From the NCBI GenBank assembly GCA_013373085.1, contig JABXIM010000051.1:1-64000 (forward strand): a DNA stretch of 64,000 nucleotides, read 5' to 3'. Positions 21,049 to 31,828 of the stretch are shown in pieces. This DNA comes from Oceanospirillaceae bacterium (GTDB taxonomy: Bacteria; Pseudomonadota; Gammaproteobacteria; Pseudomonadales; Balneatricaceae). A model generated the notes under the pieces. It was not told where the DNA came from. It saw only the letters and a list, made by a program, of their open reading frames with translations, and did not search any database. Within the stretch, counting starts at the first letter, position 1, and each line of letters opens with the position of its first letter. The position numbers and the translations under genes are program-made.

Positions 21049-21565
21049 TTTCCACTAGTCGCGGTACAGGCGCGCACACCGGAAAGTCGTGAGCCTATAA
21101 CTGAGCGTACTCAGAAAATCGGGTGGAACCAGGTGGCTATTTTTAGGTGATCTAACCCGTTGACACGGATGCCCACAGAACCACGAAAATCAAGCGGTTA
21201 CGGGTGTGCTCAACTCAGCGACTCCGATTGGGAAGCTGACGATATGCCTCCGCCCCATAACAGTCTGTTAATGAGGTCTCCGACCTCATAATACCTATTT
21301 TAAAGTATACCTTTTTATCTTCACCAGAGAATCCAGACCAAACTTAACTATCTGATTTAAAAAGATAAAAATATAACCATTGAGATTCGCTCTTGCTATG
21401 GTATACCTTTCGTCAATCTTCTACTCCAAAAGGTATGTGAAAAATTGGCTGCTACTGCTCGTCTACTCGTTTGAGTGTTGTACATTTGCGTGGAAATCGC
21501 CAGTACTCAGAAGAAAGGCCCTATATATGATGATGGGGCTATTCACTGCTTGCGGTCACAACTGG

Positions 21566-21633
21566 CAATGTCCGCTTTCGGCACAAAGCGGTCATTGGGG
21601 AGCTGGGAATTCGGTATACTGTCCCCGGAATTC
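21566..21633 (+). repeat. Composite accessory-region repeat, copy 2 (hairpin plus tail)
   Basis: caatgtccgctttcggcacaaagcggtcattg hairpin then gggaattcggtatactgtccccggaattc. Confidence 0.8.
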
Positions 21634-21813
21634 TCTGCAAGATCGGACCCGCTCGCATAGGTTACGTTTTTAGATTAATCTACTACCTTCTATGCAGACT
21701 CCGCCTTTCTATTAAAGTCACCAGAATGGATAAGTTCGTTTACCAATATATGGCAGTGAATACACTTGCTATTGACAAAGAAACATACTAGATAAATCTC
21801 TTTTCACAACGTC

Positions 21814-22980
21814 TTAACATCCAAAAATGAATGGCACGGAATCGTCAGAAAATCCATCGAACCAGTATTCCGTTTTCCCAGGGTCAGAGAACCTATATCT
21901 TTCTTTAAATTCGACCCTCGATTTTTCTTCATTTCGGAAATCTACAAATTTAACAGGAGCCTTTCTAAAGCCTAAAAAATCACTATCCCAAGAAAACCCC
22001 TGATAGTTCGAGACAACATTGTAGAGTACCTGGCGGATATATTCGTCATGCTCAGGAAGCGAAAATCCTACTACAGAAACCCCTAGATTCCACCCGCCTT
22101 GCCGATTAAGCCCATGCCAAAAGTCAAGCAATGGCGGAGCGTATACGAACTTAACTTGCGATGGCGAGAGCATAAAAGGTGCATTGAAACCGCGATCATG
22201 AAGGTAGTAGCCATCTACATCACGAATTCTAAATATGTTCTGAAGTGGGTCGTTATGTGGCCGAATTCCGTCAACAAGTGGCCTTGCACCGTACCGATCT
22301 CTTTCATCAAATACTGTATGTAAGTTAGTTGTTGGGCTCCCTATTTCTTCAAGTGATTTTTTACTTTCTAGATATTGCTTATTACTGAACCAATCAACTG
22401 AGCCATGAAGTTTTAGAATTACCAACTCATCCTTACTATCGTCTACTTCATTTGTATACCGGCCAACTTTCTTATATCTGGCTGGGAATAGGCGATAGGG
22501 CTTACCTATATGGTCTAGTGCTCTCTCAAGCAGCACATCATAGTTGAATGTAATAACAGTGTCATTTTCTGTTAAAGATTCAGCGAAACGATAGTATGCG
22601 CAGGGAAGTCTATCTAACTCTGGCGTTCGATTTTGTATGACTCTCCCCATTGCTTTTCGTATCATCAACTGAGACTCATTGCCCTCACTGCTCCACGTAT
22701 CACTCCCTCGCAGCCCAAGATAGTGCTCGATATCCCAAAATGAAATCAGTTCTTCTAGGTCAATTTCTGATTGGTCTATAACAATACCATCGCAATCTTT
22801 CCGATACTCAATATATGCCTCTATATCACGCTGAAATTTTGTTTCTCTGCCCCACTCCTTCTCTATTGCTTGTAGAGTCAAAGGGTACAACTCAGAGGCA
22901 AGCGGCAACCCAGCCAGCTTCGAGAAACCAGCTCCAAGCACAAATATTCGAAACCCAGGATGCTTATCTGTCATTATCAT
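21814..22980 (-). CDS. SIR2-like domain protein
   Basis: N-terminal RIFVLGAGFSKLAGLPLASELYP, VITFNYDVLLERAL, LKLHGSVDWF motifs of SIR2-like proteins. Confidence 0.75.
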   Translation of the reverse strand: MIMTDKHPGFRIFVLGAGFSKLAGLPLASELYPLTLQAIEKEWGRETKFQRDIEAYIEYRKDCDGIVIDQSEIDLEELISFWDIEHYLGLRGSDTWSSEGNESQLMIRKAMGRVIQNRTPELDRLPCAYYRFAESLTENDTVITFNYDVLLERALDHIGKPYRLFPARYKKVGRYTNEVDDSKDELVILKLHGSVDWFSNKQYLESKKSLEEIGSPTTNLHTVFDERDRYGARPLVDGIRPHNDPLQNIFRIRDVDGYYLHDRGFNAPFMLSPSQVKFVYAPPLLDFWHGLNRQGGWNLGVSVVGFSLPEHDEYIRQVLYNVVSNYQGFSWDSDFLGFRKAPVKFVDFRNEEKSRVEFKERYRFSDPGKTEYWFDGFSDDSVPFIFGC

Positions 22981-23318
22981 AACCTAACATTCTTGTGCGA
23001 AGGCTCTAATTCCGCTTTCCGAAGTGAACTTTTAAATCCGAACTATATATGCGATCAGCCTTAGTATACGATATTTCCGAATAAGGTCACGATAGACTAT
23101 GTCTGCCATTTTTCAAGGTTCTCGTGGATCTCCTGATAAACGACCGTTAATATGAGCGCATTTATCAGTAGCAATCATGCAACTGACATCACCAGTCGCC
23201 GTCTGGCATATACACGTGATCAATACAGTCACTAACGGTACAAAGCGGACATTGAGTTAGAGAAAAGTGCTATAGGCAAATTGCAAGACTCGCTCTCGAC
23301 AGCCCGTGGCCCACAGGA

Positions 23319-23942
23319 TCACAATTTTGAGAACACAATAGTCTCAATACGGTCAAGTGAGCTACGTATTTCAGTATTTGACTCGGCTTCTCGAATAGGT
23401 TCGAAAAAGTACTGGCGGTACCAAAGAGCTCTTGATGCTAGCGCCTTGTTGAGAATAACTTCATCGACTTCATTTAATTCGACAAGCACAGCCCACTTTT
23501 CAAAGAAATGATACAGCCGGAACGCATGAACTCTCAGATCAAGTTCCGATTGTTCTAACTCCGACAGGGTATTTAATACCCGTTCATTCCGACTAACAGA
23601 CGAGATAAGATCACTTACGACTCTTCGGCTTTCGTGCAATGATGGTTCATGCCACTCGGAGTAGAGGTCAAGGCTAAGCCGTTTAGTTGCAAGCGTTTTT
23701 TGTTGCGCCTCTGTAACGCGCACTGCGATTAACAGTAGAGCACACAAATTTAAAACACCCAGAATAGGGCTCAGTAAACCACCAAAGTAGCTACCAAAGT
23801 TTGACCAATCGCCGGAGTCCTTAGAAAACGGTAAGTCATAAAACACTAGGCAGAATGCGCCAATTACAAGCACGCAAGAAACTCCTGCTACAAAAAGCAG
23901 AAGCCATACCAATGTATCAGTTTTTCCGGACGATGAGTTCAT
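23319..23942 (-). CDS. Two-TM membrane protein resembling putative phage abortive infection / DUF4760-type proteins
   Basis: SGDWSNFGSYFGGLLSPILGVLNLCALLLIAVRV motif followed by an alpha-helical cytoplasmic domain. Confidence 0.5.
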   Translation of the reverse strand: MNSSSGKTDTLVWLLLFVAGVSCVLVIGAFCLVFYDLPFSKDSGDWSNFGSYFGGLLSPILGVLNLCALLLIAVRVTEAQQKTLATKRLSLDLYSEWHEPSLHESRRVVSDLISSVSRNERVLNTLSELEQSELDLRVHAFRLYHFFEKWAVLVELNEVDEVILNKALASRALWYRQYFFEPIREAESNTEIRSSLDRIETIVFSKL

Positions 23943-24490
23943 GACGTAAAGACCTCTTTAAAAGGACTAGGGTCTCTTCAGCGTTCTGACGGATGCCATT
24001 AAGAGCAAGGGACCATGCAAGGACATAGAGCGCTAACCCGAGATCCGAGACATAAGACAGGCCTGAGCCTGTTAATCTTTGATGTACTATAGTAAAAAAT
24101 CCATCTTGTGAGCTACAGATTCAACTAAAATATTTACCTTTTCCTAGCAATCGGTCCAAAAGTCATGTGCGAAAGATAGTTGCATCTGGCCATCATGATT
24201 ATTTGATTCAGGTACTAATGTCTGGTGATTTACAATGCTCGCAGGAAGGATCTTATAGGTGATTGTAAAGCTATTGGCTACCTCAGGCTAAGAGAAAATA
24301 TGTCCACTATGGGCACTCTGTCGACTCGTCTCCAGGTCGACGTTAGCACTATGGGTCGTTAGCCACTTTGGCTTCATTGCCCCAATATTCGATCTTCTGC
24401 TTTTTCCGTATATTCAGATAATGCCAAACTGGCTTCGCTCTAGGTTGGTACGCGACCTAACACCTGAGAGCTGATTGAAGCAACCAAGAA

Positions 24491-24555
24491 GGTCACATCC
24501 GGCACAAAGCGGACCTCGATGGACTTGGAAATGGGTATACTGTCCCCGGTACTCC
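24491..24555 (+). repeat. Composite accessory-region repeat, copy 3
   Basis: ccggcacaaagcggacctcgatggacttggaaatgggtatactgtccccggtactcc. Confidence 0.75.
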
Positions 24556-24621
24556 TTAAAGCTGCATCGCAGAGGAGGCCCCAATCCATGCGCGGGCGAC
24601 TACGATTATTTGTTACGTAAT

Positions 24622-24915
24622 TTATATTTCTGGTTTAAAAAGCTTAACTTCCTGAACCTCAATTTTTTCCCAAACTTTTCCAATCATATATGGATCGTTA
24701 TTTAACCACTCATTTAGTAGATCTATATTGGGAAACTCAACGTGTACGGAAGAGCCAACCATTTTTCCATTTTTATCTAAGATAGCGCCCCCACTTTTAA
24801 ATATTCCTTCTTTTGATATTTTTTCCAATCCATTTAGATGCGCATCCCGATTATCTAACCTTCTGATTATCGCTTCTTCGTCAGTGTAATCATATGCTGT
24901 TACTACAAAGTGCAT
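24622..24915 (-). CDS. YciI-like protein
   Basis: MHFVVTAYDYTDEEAIIRRLDNRDAHLNGLEKISKEGIFKSGGAILDKNGKMVGSSVHVEF. Confidence 0.75.
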   Translation of the reverse strand: MHFVVTAYDYTDEEAIIRRLDNRDAHLNGLEKISKEGIFKSGGAILDKNGKMVGSSVHVEFPNIDLLNEWLNNDPYMIGKVWEKIEVQEVKLFKPEI

Positions 24916-25563
24916 TTCTGGTTCCTTTTCTTGGATGTATTGGTCACATAGAGGTCTGTTAATGTGGTTTTCTACCTCATAACACTTATCAGAAGGAATA
25001 GCTTCTAATATTTGTCGACCTACTTAGGCTTTTTATAATATATCAGTTAAAGATCATACAATTCCGCCCACCTAGCTGGTACTCCATCGATAAACCATAC
25101 CTATTCTCAACTGGCAAAATCAAAAAAGCATTTTAATAATGGCTACATCAGCTCGTCCACTTTTCTGATTATTATACAAATGCGATACGATTTTCAGTGC
25201 TAAAGGGGTGAGCCACATGGATGTTAGTAGAATTGTTGACCGCTTACCGTCAGCTTAGGGCCGGGAGAAGACAATGATCTAGGTACTGCCCGACGAAACT
25301 GTGTGACACGACCGCGCAATTCTCACCGTTTGCATGGAAACCTGTTGAAGTCGCCAAGCTATTTGCTTGACGATACTCCACCGAGTAAACCTTCTCTGAA
25401 AATTAACGCAGACTAATCTTGCTGTACCATTACTACTCTTACTATTAAACCGGCGACAATTTAGGCTGTCAAAACATGGTGTTAAGGCATATTACGACTA
25501 GACCTGTGACAACTGGAACTATCGCCGGCTTAACAATAAAAAACACATTCACATTTTATTCGA

Positions 25564-27063
25564 TTAAGATCTGGCTATCCGACCCACCCACTCCTTAATG
25601 AAGCTAACTTTAGATAGCAGAATCAGCATGATTGCACTCAGCAAGATCAGTGATAGTGGGCTTGCAAAGATTCCAGCGAAGAATGCCCCCAAGTCTTCCC
25701 GTTCGGCGATAATTGCACGCCGCCAGTTTTCATCAATCAGCCTGCTGAGAATTACACCGAGAATGACAGGGCCAACCTGATATCCATAGAGCTTCATGAA
25801 GTAACCGAGGACCCCGAAGCCCAGCATCCACCAAATATCGGCAACGCTGTTATTGATCGAGTAGGCACCGACAATCGACAGCACGAAGATAACGGGGATC
25901 AAAATCCCTTTCGGACACTGGATCAGCTTGGAGAAAATTTTTATCCCCGTCAGGCCGAATATCAGAAGGAATATATTGGCCATGGTTAACGTGCCGACCA
26001 TAAACCAGAACATGTCCGGCTTGGTCTCGAGCAACAGCGGACCGGGGTTTAGGCCGTGAATAAACAGCGCGCCGATAAACACAGCAGTCACAGCATCGCC
26101 CGGAATACCCAGGGTCAGCATAGGGATAAAGGCACCGCCAACCGCTGCATTATTGGATGATTCAGCGGCAATCAGGCCCTCCTTGGCACCTTGGCCAAAA
26201 GGTACTTCCGGCTTTTTGCTCACACGCTTGGCATGATCGTAGGCCATCAGTGCAGCGATCTCGCCACCGGTGCCCGGCAGCGCCCCGATGATTACACCGA
26301 TGGAAGATGTCTGCAGACTCAACGGCAGGAACCTTTTTACATCTTTCCAGGATGGAACGATGCGCGATACCTTCTGCTTGATAATCGCCTTATCCAGATG
26401 GTGCAGTTGCTCCAGTGATTCCGCCAGACCAAACAGGCCGATCATCACCGCCACCGGATGGATCCCTTCCCACAACTCAACGTGGCCAAAGGTAAAACGC
26501 TCTTCGGCGGTCAGCGGGTCGAGGCCCACGGTGCCAATCAGCATACCGAGCGCACCTGCAAACATACCTTTTGCCAGGCTTTCTCCGGAGAGTGAGCCCA
26601 CCAGCATGATCCCGAGGATACCCAGCATCATGTAGTCACGCGGTTGGAAAGCCAGCGCAAAGTCACTCACCAGCGGCGCAGCGACTGCGAGTACAAAAAT
26701 ACCGACGAAGCCACCGACCACCGACATCACCGTGGACAGTCCGATCGCCTGCCCCGCCATGCCCTTTTTGGCCAGGGGATAACCATCGAGTGCGGTCGCT
26801 ATCGCGGCCGGAGCTCCGGGTATATTCAGCAGAATTGCTGTGCGGGAGCCGCCGTAAACCCCCCCCATATAGATACCCACCATCAGACAGAGGGCATTAT
26901 TGATATCCCACGCAAAGGTGAACGAAATCAGTATCGACACCGCCATCGTTACCGACAGGCCAGGAATCGCACCGACATAGATACCCAGAAAGGTCCCCAA
27001 CGCGGTCAAAAGCATCAGGTCTGGTGACAGCCAGGAGGTGGCAAAAAACTGCAGAGACTCCAT
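25564..27063 (-). CDS. tctA: Tripartite tricarboxylate transporter large permease TctA
   Basis: GAIPGLSVTMAVSILISFTF, YGGSRTAILLNIPGAPAAIATALDGYPLAKKG. Confidence 0.9.
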   Translation of the reverse strand: MESLQFFATSWLSPDLMLLTALGTFLGIYVGAIPGLSVTMAVSILISFTFAWDINNALCLMVGIYMGGVYGGSRTAILLNIPGAPAAIATALDGYPLAKKGMAGQAIGLSTVMSVVGGFVGIFVLAVAAPLVSDFALAFQPRDYMMLGILGIMLVGSLSGESLAKGMFAGALGMLIGTVGLDPLTAEERFTFGHVELWEGIHPVAVMIGLFGLAESLEQLHHLDKAIIKQKVSRIVPSWKDVKRFLPLSLQTSSIGVIIGALPGTGGEIAALMAYDHAKRVSKKPEVPFGQGAKEGLIAAESSNNAAVGGAFIPMLTLGIPGDAVTAVFIGALFIHGLNPGPLLLETKPDMFWFMVGTLTMANIFLLIFGLTGIKIFSKLIQCPKGILIPVIFVLSIVGAYSINNSVADIWWMLGFGVLGYFMKLYGYQVGPVILGVILSRLIDENWRRAIIAEREDLGAFFAGIFASPLSLILLSAIMLILLSKVSFIKEWVGRIARS

Positions 27064-27079
27064 AACGAAGCTCCCTAAA

Positions 27080-27598
27080 CTATTTAAACAAGGACTCGAA
27101 CCAGGCGATGATTTCCCGCTCTGGTACTATCCCTTCAGGCAGTACCACCTGAAAGACCAAGCGAAAGACCACGTAAATCACCGCCAATACCGCAAGAGAC
27201 AGCGCAGCTGTTTTCAAAAAGCCGGACTGGTAAAGGAACTTGATGGTGATAAACAAGAACACATAGGCAGTTATCAGGAAGCCGACACTCTCGACCACAA
27301 CCGCAAACGCCAGCAGCGTGGCCAATATAATGACGACGGGCAGTGGCATAATCGATATGCGCTTTTTAGCCAATCCATCGACGCGAAAATGCTTAACGGC
27401 GGTATTATAAAAGGTAATCGACGATGTGACGAACATAACCGCCGCAGCCGCCATCGGAAAGGCACCCGGTGACTTTAACGAGCTGAACTCGTCAATCTGA
27501 TATGCCTGCCAGAACAATACACAGCTCACCAGCAGAAGAATCAGGCTAAAAAAGAGTTCACCTGGGGCCTTGCTCTGGGTCTCATGCATAACTAACAA
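27080..27598 (-). CDS. tctB: Tripartite tricarboxylate transporter small subunit TctB
   Basis: Four TM segments, position between tctA and tctC. Confidence 0.82.
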   Translation of the reverse strand: MLVMHETQSKAPGELFFSLILLLVSCVLFWQAYQIDEFSSLKSPGAFPMAAAAVMFVTSSITFYNTAVKHFRVDGLAKKRISIMPLPVVIILATLLAFAVVVESVGFLITAYVFLFITIKFLYQSGFLKTAALSLAVLAVIYVVFRLVFQVVLPEGIVPEREIIAWFESLFK

Positions 27599-27657
27599 CC
27601 TTTGAAAACAATGCGCGTAAGGGCGTATCCGAAAAACTCCAGATACGCCCGGTTTGA

Positions 27658-28659
27658 TCAGTTCGACTCAGGACGGGGGATATCGAAATCCGCCGGTGAG
27701 TGTTTGGCATAACCCGCATCATAGACCAGCCAGGATGAAACCGACTTGTACTTGTCGAGGAATGAACTCGCCTCGTCACCGGACAGGTTCATCATGGTGT
27801 AGCCACGATTGGTCATAATATTGACAAAATCCTCGTTGGTGGCTGCCTTCCTGAACGCATCTTGCAACTTGATGACCGCCTCTTCAGGCGTTCCTTGTTT
27901 CACGAAAACGCCGAAGAACGGCCCCCAGGGAAGATAATTTGAAAGCCCCGGAAAATCCTCGGTGATCGGTTCAACGCCTGGCACCAATGCGTTCTCACTG
28001 TTATCCATCAGGCCTATAACCTTCATGCGCCCGGCGCGAACATGATCGATCGCCGCGCCCAAAACGGTAGACATGACATCGATGGTGCCACTCTGAAGCG
28101 CGGTCAGCGCCGGACCATCGCCATTGTAAGGCACGCGGGTCAGATCCAGTTTTACCTGTGAATCCAACATTGCCAGCACAATTGACGTGAGGCCACCGTT
28201 TCCGGTCATACCGGTACGAACCTCACCCGGGTTTTGTTGCACATACTCAACGAACTCGCGCATGTTGTTGTACGGTGCGTCATTCTGGGCGACGAATATG
28301 GGCGTGCCGCGAGCCAGGATGCTGATCGGCACCATGTCGCCATAGTCGATCTCGCCCAGACCCAGCACCTTGTACATCTGCGGGTTTTCCGCACCCATCA
28401 ACAGGGTGTAGCCATCCGCCTTTTGGGCGTAGACGTATTTAGTAGCGATGGCCCCAACACCGCCGGTGCGGTTGATCATCACTATATCTGTGCCGAGCTC
28501 GTCTTCCACGTGGGGGGCGATAGAGCGCATCACCGTATCGGTGGAGCCACCTGCTCCCCACTGGATAATGCCCTGGATATCCTTTTCCGGATAATCTGCG
28601 AATACGGGGCTGGCTGCAATAGAGAGTATAGCCAGAGTGCTTTTTATCTTGTTTATCAT
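27658..28659 (-). CDS. tctC: Tripartite tricarboxylate transporter solute receptor TctC/Bug family
   Basis: YPEKDIQGIIQWGAGGSTDTVMRSIAPHVEDELGTDIVMINRTGGVGAIATKYV. Confidence 0.88.
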   Translation of the reverse strand: MINKIKSTLAILSIAASPVFADYPEKDIQGIIQWGAGGSTDTVMRSIAPHVEDELGTDIVMINRTGGVGAIATKYVYAQKADGYTLLMGAENPQMYKVLGLGEIDYGDMVPISILARGTPIFVAQNDAPYNNMREFVEYVQQNPGEVRTGMTGNGGLTSIVLAMLDSQVKLDLTRVPYNGDGPALTALQSGTIDVMSTVLGAAIDHVRAGRMKVIGLMDNSENALVPGVEPITEDFPGLSNYLPWGPFFGVFVKQGTPEEAVIKLQDAFRKAATNEDFVNIMTNRGYTMMNLSGDEASSFLDKYKSVSSWLVYDAGYAKHSPADFDIPRPESN

Positions 28660-28748
28660 CGCAAAACCTCTCGTGCTTTTTTATTTTAAAATTTGTAATA
28701 TTAACATTGTTTTCAGGCAGTAAACCGATAATAGGCTTATAGCCCTTT

Positions 28749-29396
28749 TCACTTGATTTCGTTCAATATTTCCAGAAGCTTATAACATTGAACGATGATA
28801 TTTTTGGCAGCGCCAAATTTTGTTAGCCGATCTTCAACAACTAGGCACTCCTTATCTTTTTCAAATCCACTCTCCAGCTCGACGAGCAGTACGTAGGCTT
28901 CGTTCTCGGTTTCGGCACAGTCTCGCCAGGCTATCGAACCGGTTTCGACTGAAGCCTTGCCCAGATGCGTCGCACAAACGCCTTCGGTAGCGGTGAGATA
29001 ACTCACCAGCTCTTCTTCGGATACACCCGCATCCAGCTCACACATCAGGGTTACGATACGCTCCCCCACCGGTTCGCCTTGGGACACCCGATTCGATGCA
29101 GGCACACGCTTCATATTGGTGAACTTAGTGCGCATGCGCCGAGACCAGGGTGTCGGATGTTCGATCAACGTCCTATAGGGCGCGGATTCCAGCACGTCCA
29201 GGTCCAGCAGCTCGTATAGCGTGAAATAGGGATAGGTCGCGTCGTCAGCGTTTTTATAACGCCGAGCCCGCACGATGCCCGGAACGGTCAACCGCTCCGG
29301 CACATGCTCGGTTGAGTGCCATGCGTTGTACTCTTCATCCAACTCAACCGCCGTATCATTCCAAAGCGCCAAAACCGCCTGCCCTTCGAGTTTCAT
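28749..29396 (-). CDS. Dimeric alpha/beta-barrel-like protein of unknown function in a catabolic operon
   Basis: ALWNDTAVELDEEYNAWHSTEHVPERLTVPGIVRARRYKN. Confidence 0.55.
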   Translation of the reverse strand: MKLEGQAVLALWNDTAVELDEEYNAWHSTEHVPERLTVPGIVRARRYKNADDATYPYFTLYELLDLDVLESAPYRTLIEHPTPWSRRMRTKFTNMKRVPASNRVSQGEPVGERIVTLMCELDAGVSEEELVSYLTATEGVCATHLGKASVETGSIAWRDCAETENEAYVLLVELESGFEKDKECLVVEDRLTKFGAAKNIIVQCYKLLEILNEIK

Positions 29397-29416
29397 AAGC
29401 TGTCACCTCGTTGTCG

Positions 29417-30478
29417 TCAGGGTTTGATCATTACCTTGGTGGCACTCTTATCGAACGCCAGATCAAAGCCTTTCAACCCCTCTTCGATAGAAACAACATG
29501 TGACACCATGGGCTTGAGCATTTCATGGTGCTCTGCCAGAAAATCGATCATTTCCGGCCAAACCTTCTCGGCAGGACGGAAAGAGCCTTTGATCTTCTGC
29601 TGCTTGCGCACCACGGCAGTGAGGTCCATCTCAACCGGGGCGGAGAGGATTCCAGCTACCACGATGCAGCCGTTGTTCTTGAGAATCGCAAGGCCTGAGT
29701 TGACCGCGTGAGACGAGCCTGCAGCTTCAAAGACCACATCGAACTTGCCCCCATCCCCGTAACGGGCAACACCCTCAAAGAGGTCTTCGTCGTCCAGATC
29801 CAGGGTTTGCGAGATACCCATCTCCGCGAGGCTTGTCAAACGGAAGGCATCACCCTTGCCGATCACGACGACGTCGCTCCCTCTAGCCCTGGCCAGAACG
29901 GCGATCGCTTCACCTATGGTACCTGGCCCGAACACGGCGACCTTCTGTCCCGGCTGCAGATCGGCAGTATTGATCGCCTGCGCAGCAATGGTGAAGGGCT
30001 CCGCCAGTGCTGCGATTTCATCTGGCAGACCTTCAGGGATGGGAAGACAGTTCTTCAGCGGCACAAGAACCTGTTGCGCGAATGCGCCATCTCGCAGCAT
30101 GCCAATACTATCCCGATGGGTGCAATCATCCGGGCGCCCCACTTGGCACTCCGGGCATACACCACAGGTAATCGATGGCCGCACCACCACCCGATCGCCG
30201 GGTTTAAATGATCTATCACCTTCACCTACCGCGAGGATGGTGCCTGAAAACTCATGCCCTAGGGTCAGCGGCAGGCTGTTGCGCATCCATTCATAACTAG
30301 GAGTCCATTCATGCACATGCAGGTCACTGCCACAAATGCCAGCCGCTGCTACAGAGATTAGCGCTTCTCCAGCGGTCGGCATCTTCGGCGCGGGTACATC
30401 GACCAGTTCTACCCCAGGCTCTGGCCCGATCTTTCTCAACGCTAGCATTAACCCGTTCCTCAAAATCGCTCGTGTCAA
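29417..30478 (-). CDS. Zinc-dependent medium-chain alcohol dehydrogenase family protein
   Basis: GICGSDLHVHEW, GHEFSGTI, CGVCPECQVGRPDDC, VAVFGPGTIG. Confidence 0.88.
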   Translation of the reverse strand: MTRAILRNGLMLALRKIGPEPGVELVDVPAPKMPTAGEALISVAAAGICGSDLHVHEWTPSYEWMRNSLPLTLGHEFSGTILAVGEGDRSFKPGDRVVVRPSITCGVCPECQVGRPDDCTHRDSIGMLRDGAFAQQVLVPLKNCLPIPEGLPDEIAALAEPFTIAAQAINTADLQPGQKVAVFGPGTIGEAIAVLARARGSDVVVIGKGDAFRLTSLAEMGISQTLDLDDEDLFEGVARYGDGGKFDVVFEAAGSSHAVNSGLAILKNNGCIVVAGILSAPVEMDLTAVVRKQQKIKGSFRPAEKVWPEMIDFLAEHHEMLKPMVSHVVSIEEGLKGFDLAFDKSATKVMIKP

Positions 30479-30602
30479 TTTCTGGAAGCTGCCGCAATGG
30501 CAGGACGCTTCATCATCATGGGTACAGTGTATGACTGTAATTGATATATATAAAATATTTATATAAGATATCTACCATACTTAATACATATGGATAGAGC
30601 TT

Positions 30603-31520
30603 ATGGAGCTTCGCCATCTGCGCTACTTCGTCACCGTGGCCGAAGCGGGTAGCCTGTCCGGCGCCGCTGAAAAGCTCTTTATTTCTCAACCCCCGCTTTC
30701 AACGCAGATCAAGCAGTTGGAGCATGAGATCGGCACGCCCCTCTTTATTCGTCAATCCAGGGGGATCCTACTGACTGCTGCCGGCACGCGTTTTCTGAAA
30801 GAGGCTAAAGAGATACTCGAGCATTCGGAGCGAGCCAAGGCTCTAGCTCGTCAGGCCGATAATCCTAGAGGTGGCCTGATTCGAATCGGATTCGTGCCTT
30901 CAGCCAGTCATACGGTCCTACCTCGGTTTATGAAGCAGCTACGAAGGCAAAGGCCAGAAATCGAAGTGATAGTACGGGAGTTGGTTACGGCGGAGCAGTT
31001 GCTAGCACTTGACGAAAATCGCATCGATGTAGGGATCGCACGTCCCTCAGCATCAGCGCGATACCATGCCTGGGTAGCACAACAGATCAATGACCCCTTG
31101 TGCTTGGCCATCCCGAGCAACCATCCGCTTTCCCAACATAAAGCGATCAAGCTCGAAGCGGCGGCGGAGGAATCATTTGTATTCTTCACCCGTTTTCGAG
31201 CTCATACCTACTATGACCAAATTATCGGATTATGTACCGACGCAGGGTTTTCACCCCGAATAAGTTGCGAAGCGAGCACTATATACGGGGTGTTGGATCT
31301 AGTAAGTTCTGAGCTGGGAATCGCCATCGTGCCAGCGTCTTCGGTACTACTGGCGACTGAAAATGTTACGATTAGGGTAATTGAAAATCCGACTCGAAGA
31401 AGCGAAATGGCACTGATCCAAGCTCCAGGCAATCAAGATCCTCTCATCTATGACGCATCCACCTGCATGAAGAAGGTGTTTGAAGAATTAGTAAAAGATC
31501 GTGATCAAAAGATAGGTTGA
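30603..31520 (+). CDS. LysR-family transcriptional regulator, divergent to the MDR-Tct operon
   Basis: MELRHLRYFVTVAEAGSLSGAAEKLFISQPPLSTQIKQLEHEIGTPLFIR. Confidence 0.9.
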   Translation: MELRHLRYFVTVAEAGSLSGAAEKLFISQPPLSTQIKQLEHEIGTPLFIRQSRGILLTAAGTRFLKEAKEILEHSERAKALARQADNPRGGLIRIGFVPSASHTVLPRFMKQLRRQRPEIEVIVRELVTAEQLLALDENRIDVGIARPSASARYHAWVAQQINDPLCLAIPSNHPLSQHKAIKLEAAAEESFVFFTRFRAHTYYDQIIGLCTDAGFSPRISCEASTIYGVLDLVSSELGIAIVPASSVLLATENVTIRVIENPTRRSEMALIQAPGNQDPLIYDASTCMKKVFEELVKDRDQKIG

Positions 31521-31647
31521 ATTTCTAATATTTTAGTTTCTAGTGTTACGGTAGACTCTGAGCGCCCCCAGTTATTGAGGGCGTTCCACGCAACCGGCCA
31601 GTGACATTACTGACGAAAACCTTAATATGTGCGGAAATTACAGCTAT

Positions 31648-31697
31648 GAATTCTCGGGACAGTATACCTATGTCTCAGCTCAACAATGTCCGCTTTG
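31648..31697 (-). repeat. Composite accessory-region repeat, copy 4 (inverted)
   Basis: Reverse complement reads atccaaagcggacattgttgagctgagacataggtatactgtcccgagaattc. Confidence 0.75.
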
Positions 31698-31828
31698 GAT
31701 CGCAACCAGCAGCTTGGTTTTGGTAACCAGGCTGCGTCGCGTACCGGCACAAAGCCGACATTGGCGAGCCATATTGAGACTCAAGCTCCGTCGTCGCCGA
31801 ACACCGGTTCGAACTCTCTCGGCTACAG

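Noticed and set aside
21263-25000. Possible chromosomal integron cassette array
   Set aside because: Repeats between small genes prompted the idea, but no convincing attC R'/R'' core sites (RYYYAAC/GTTRRRY) and no integrase; genes are all on the minus strand with long gaps.
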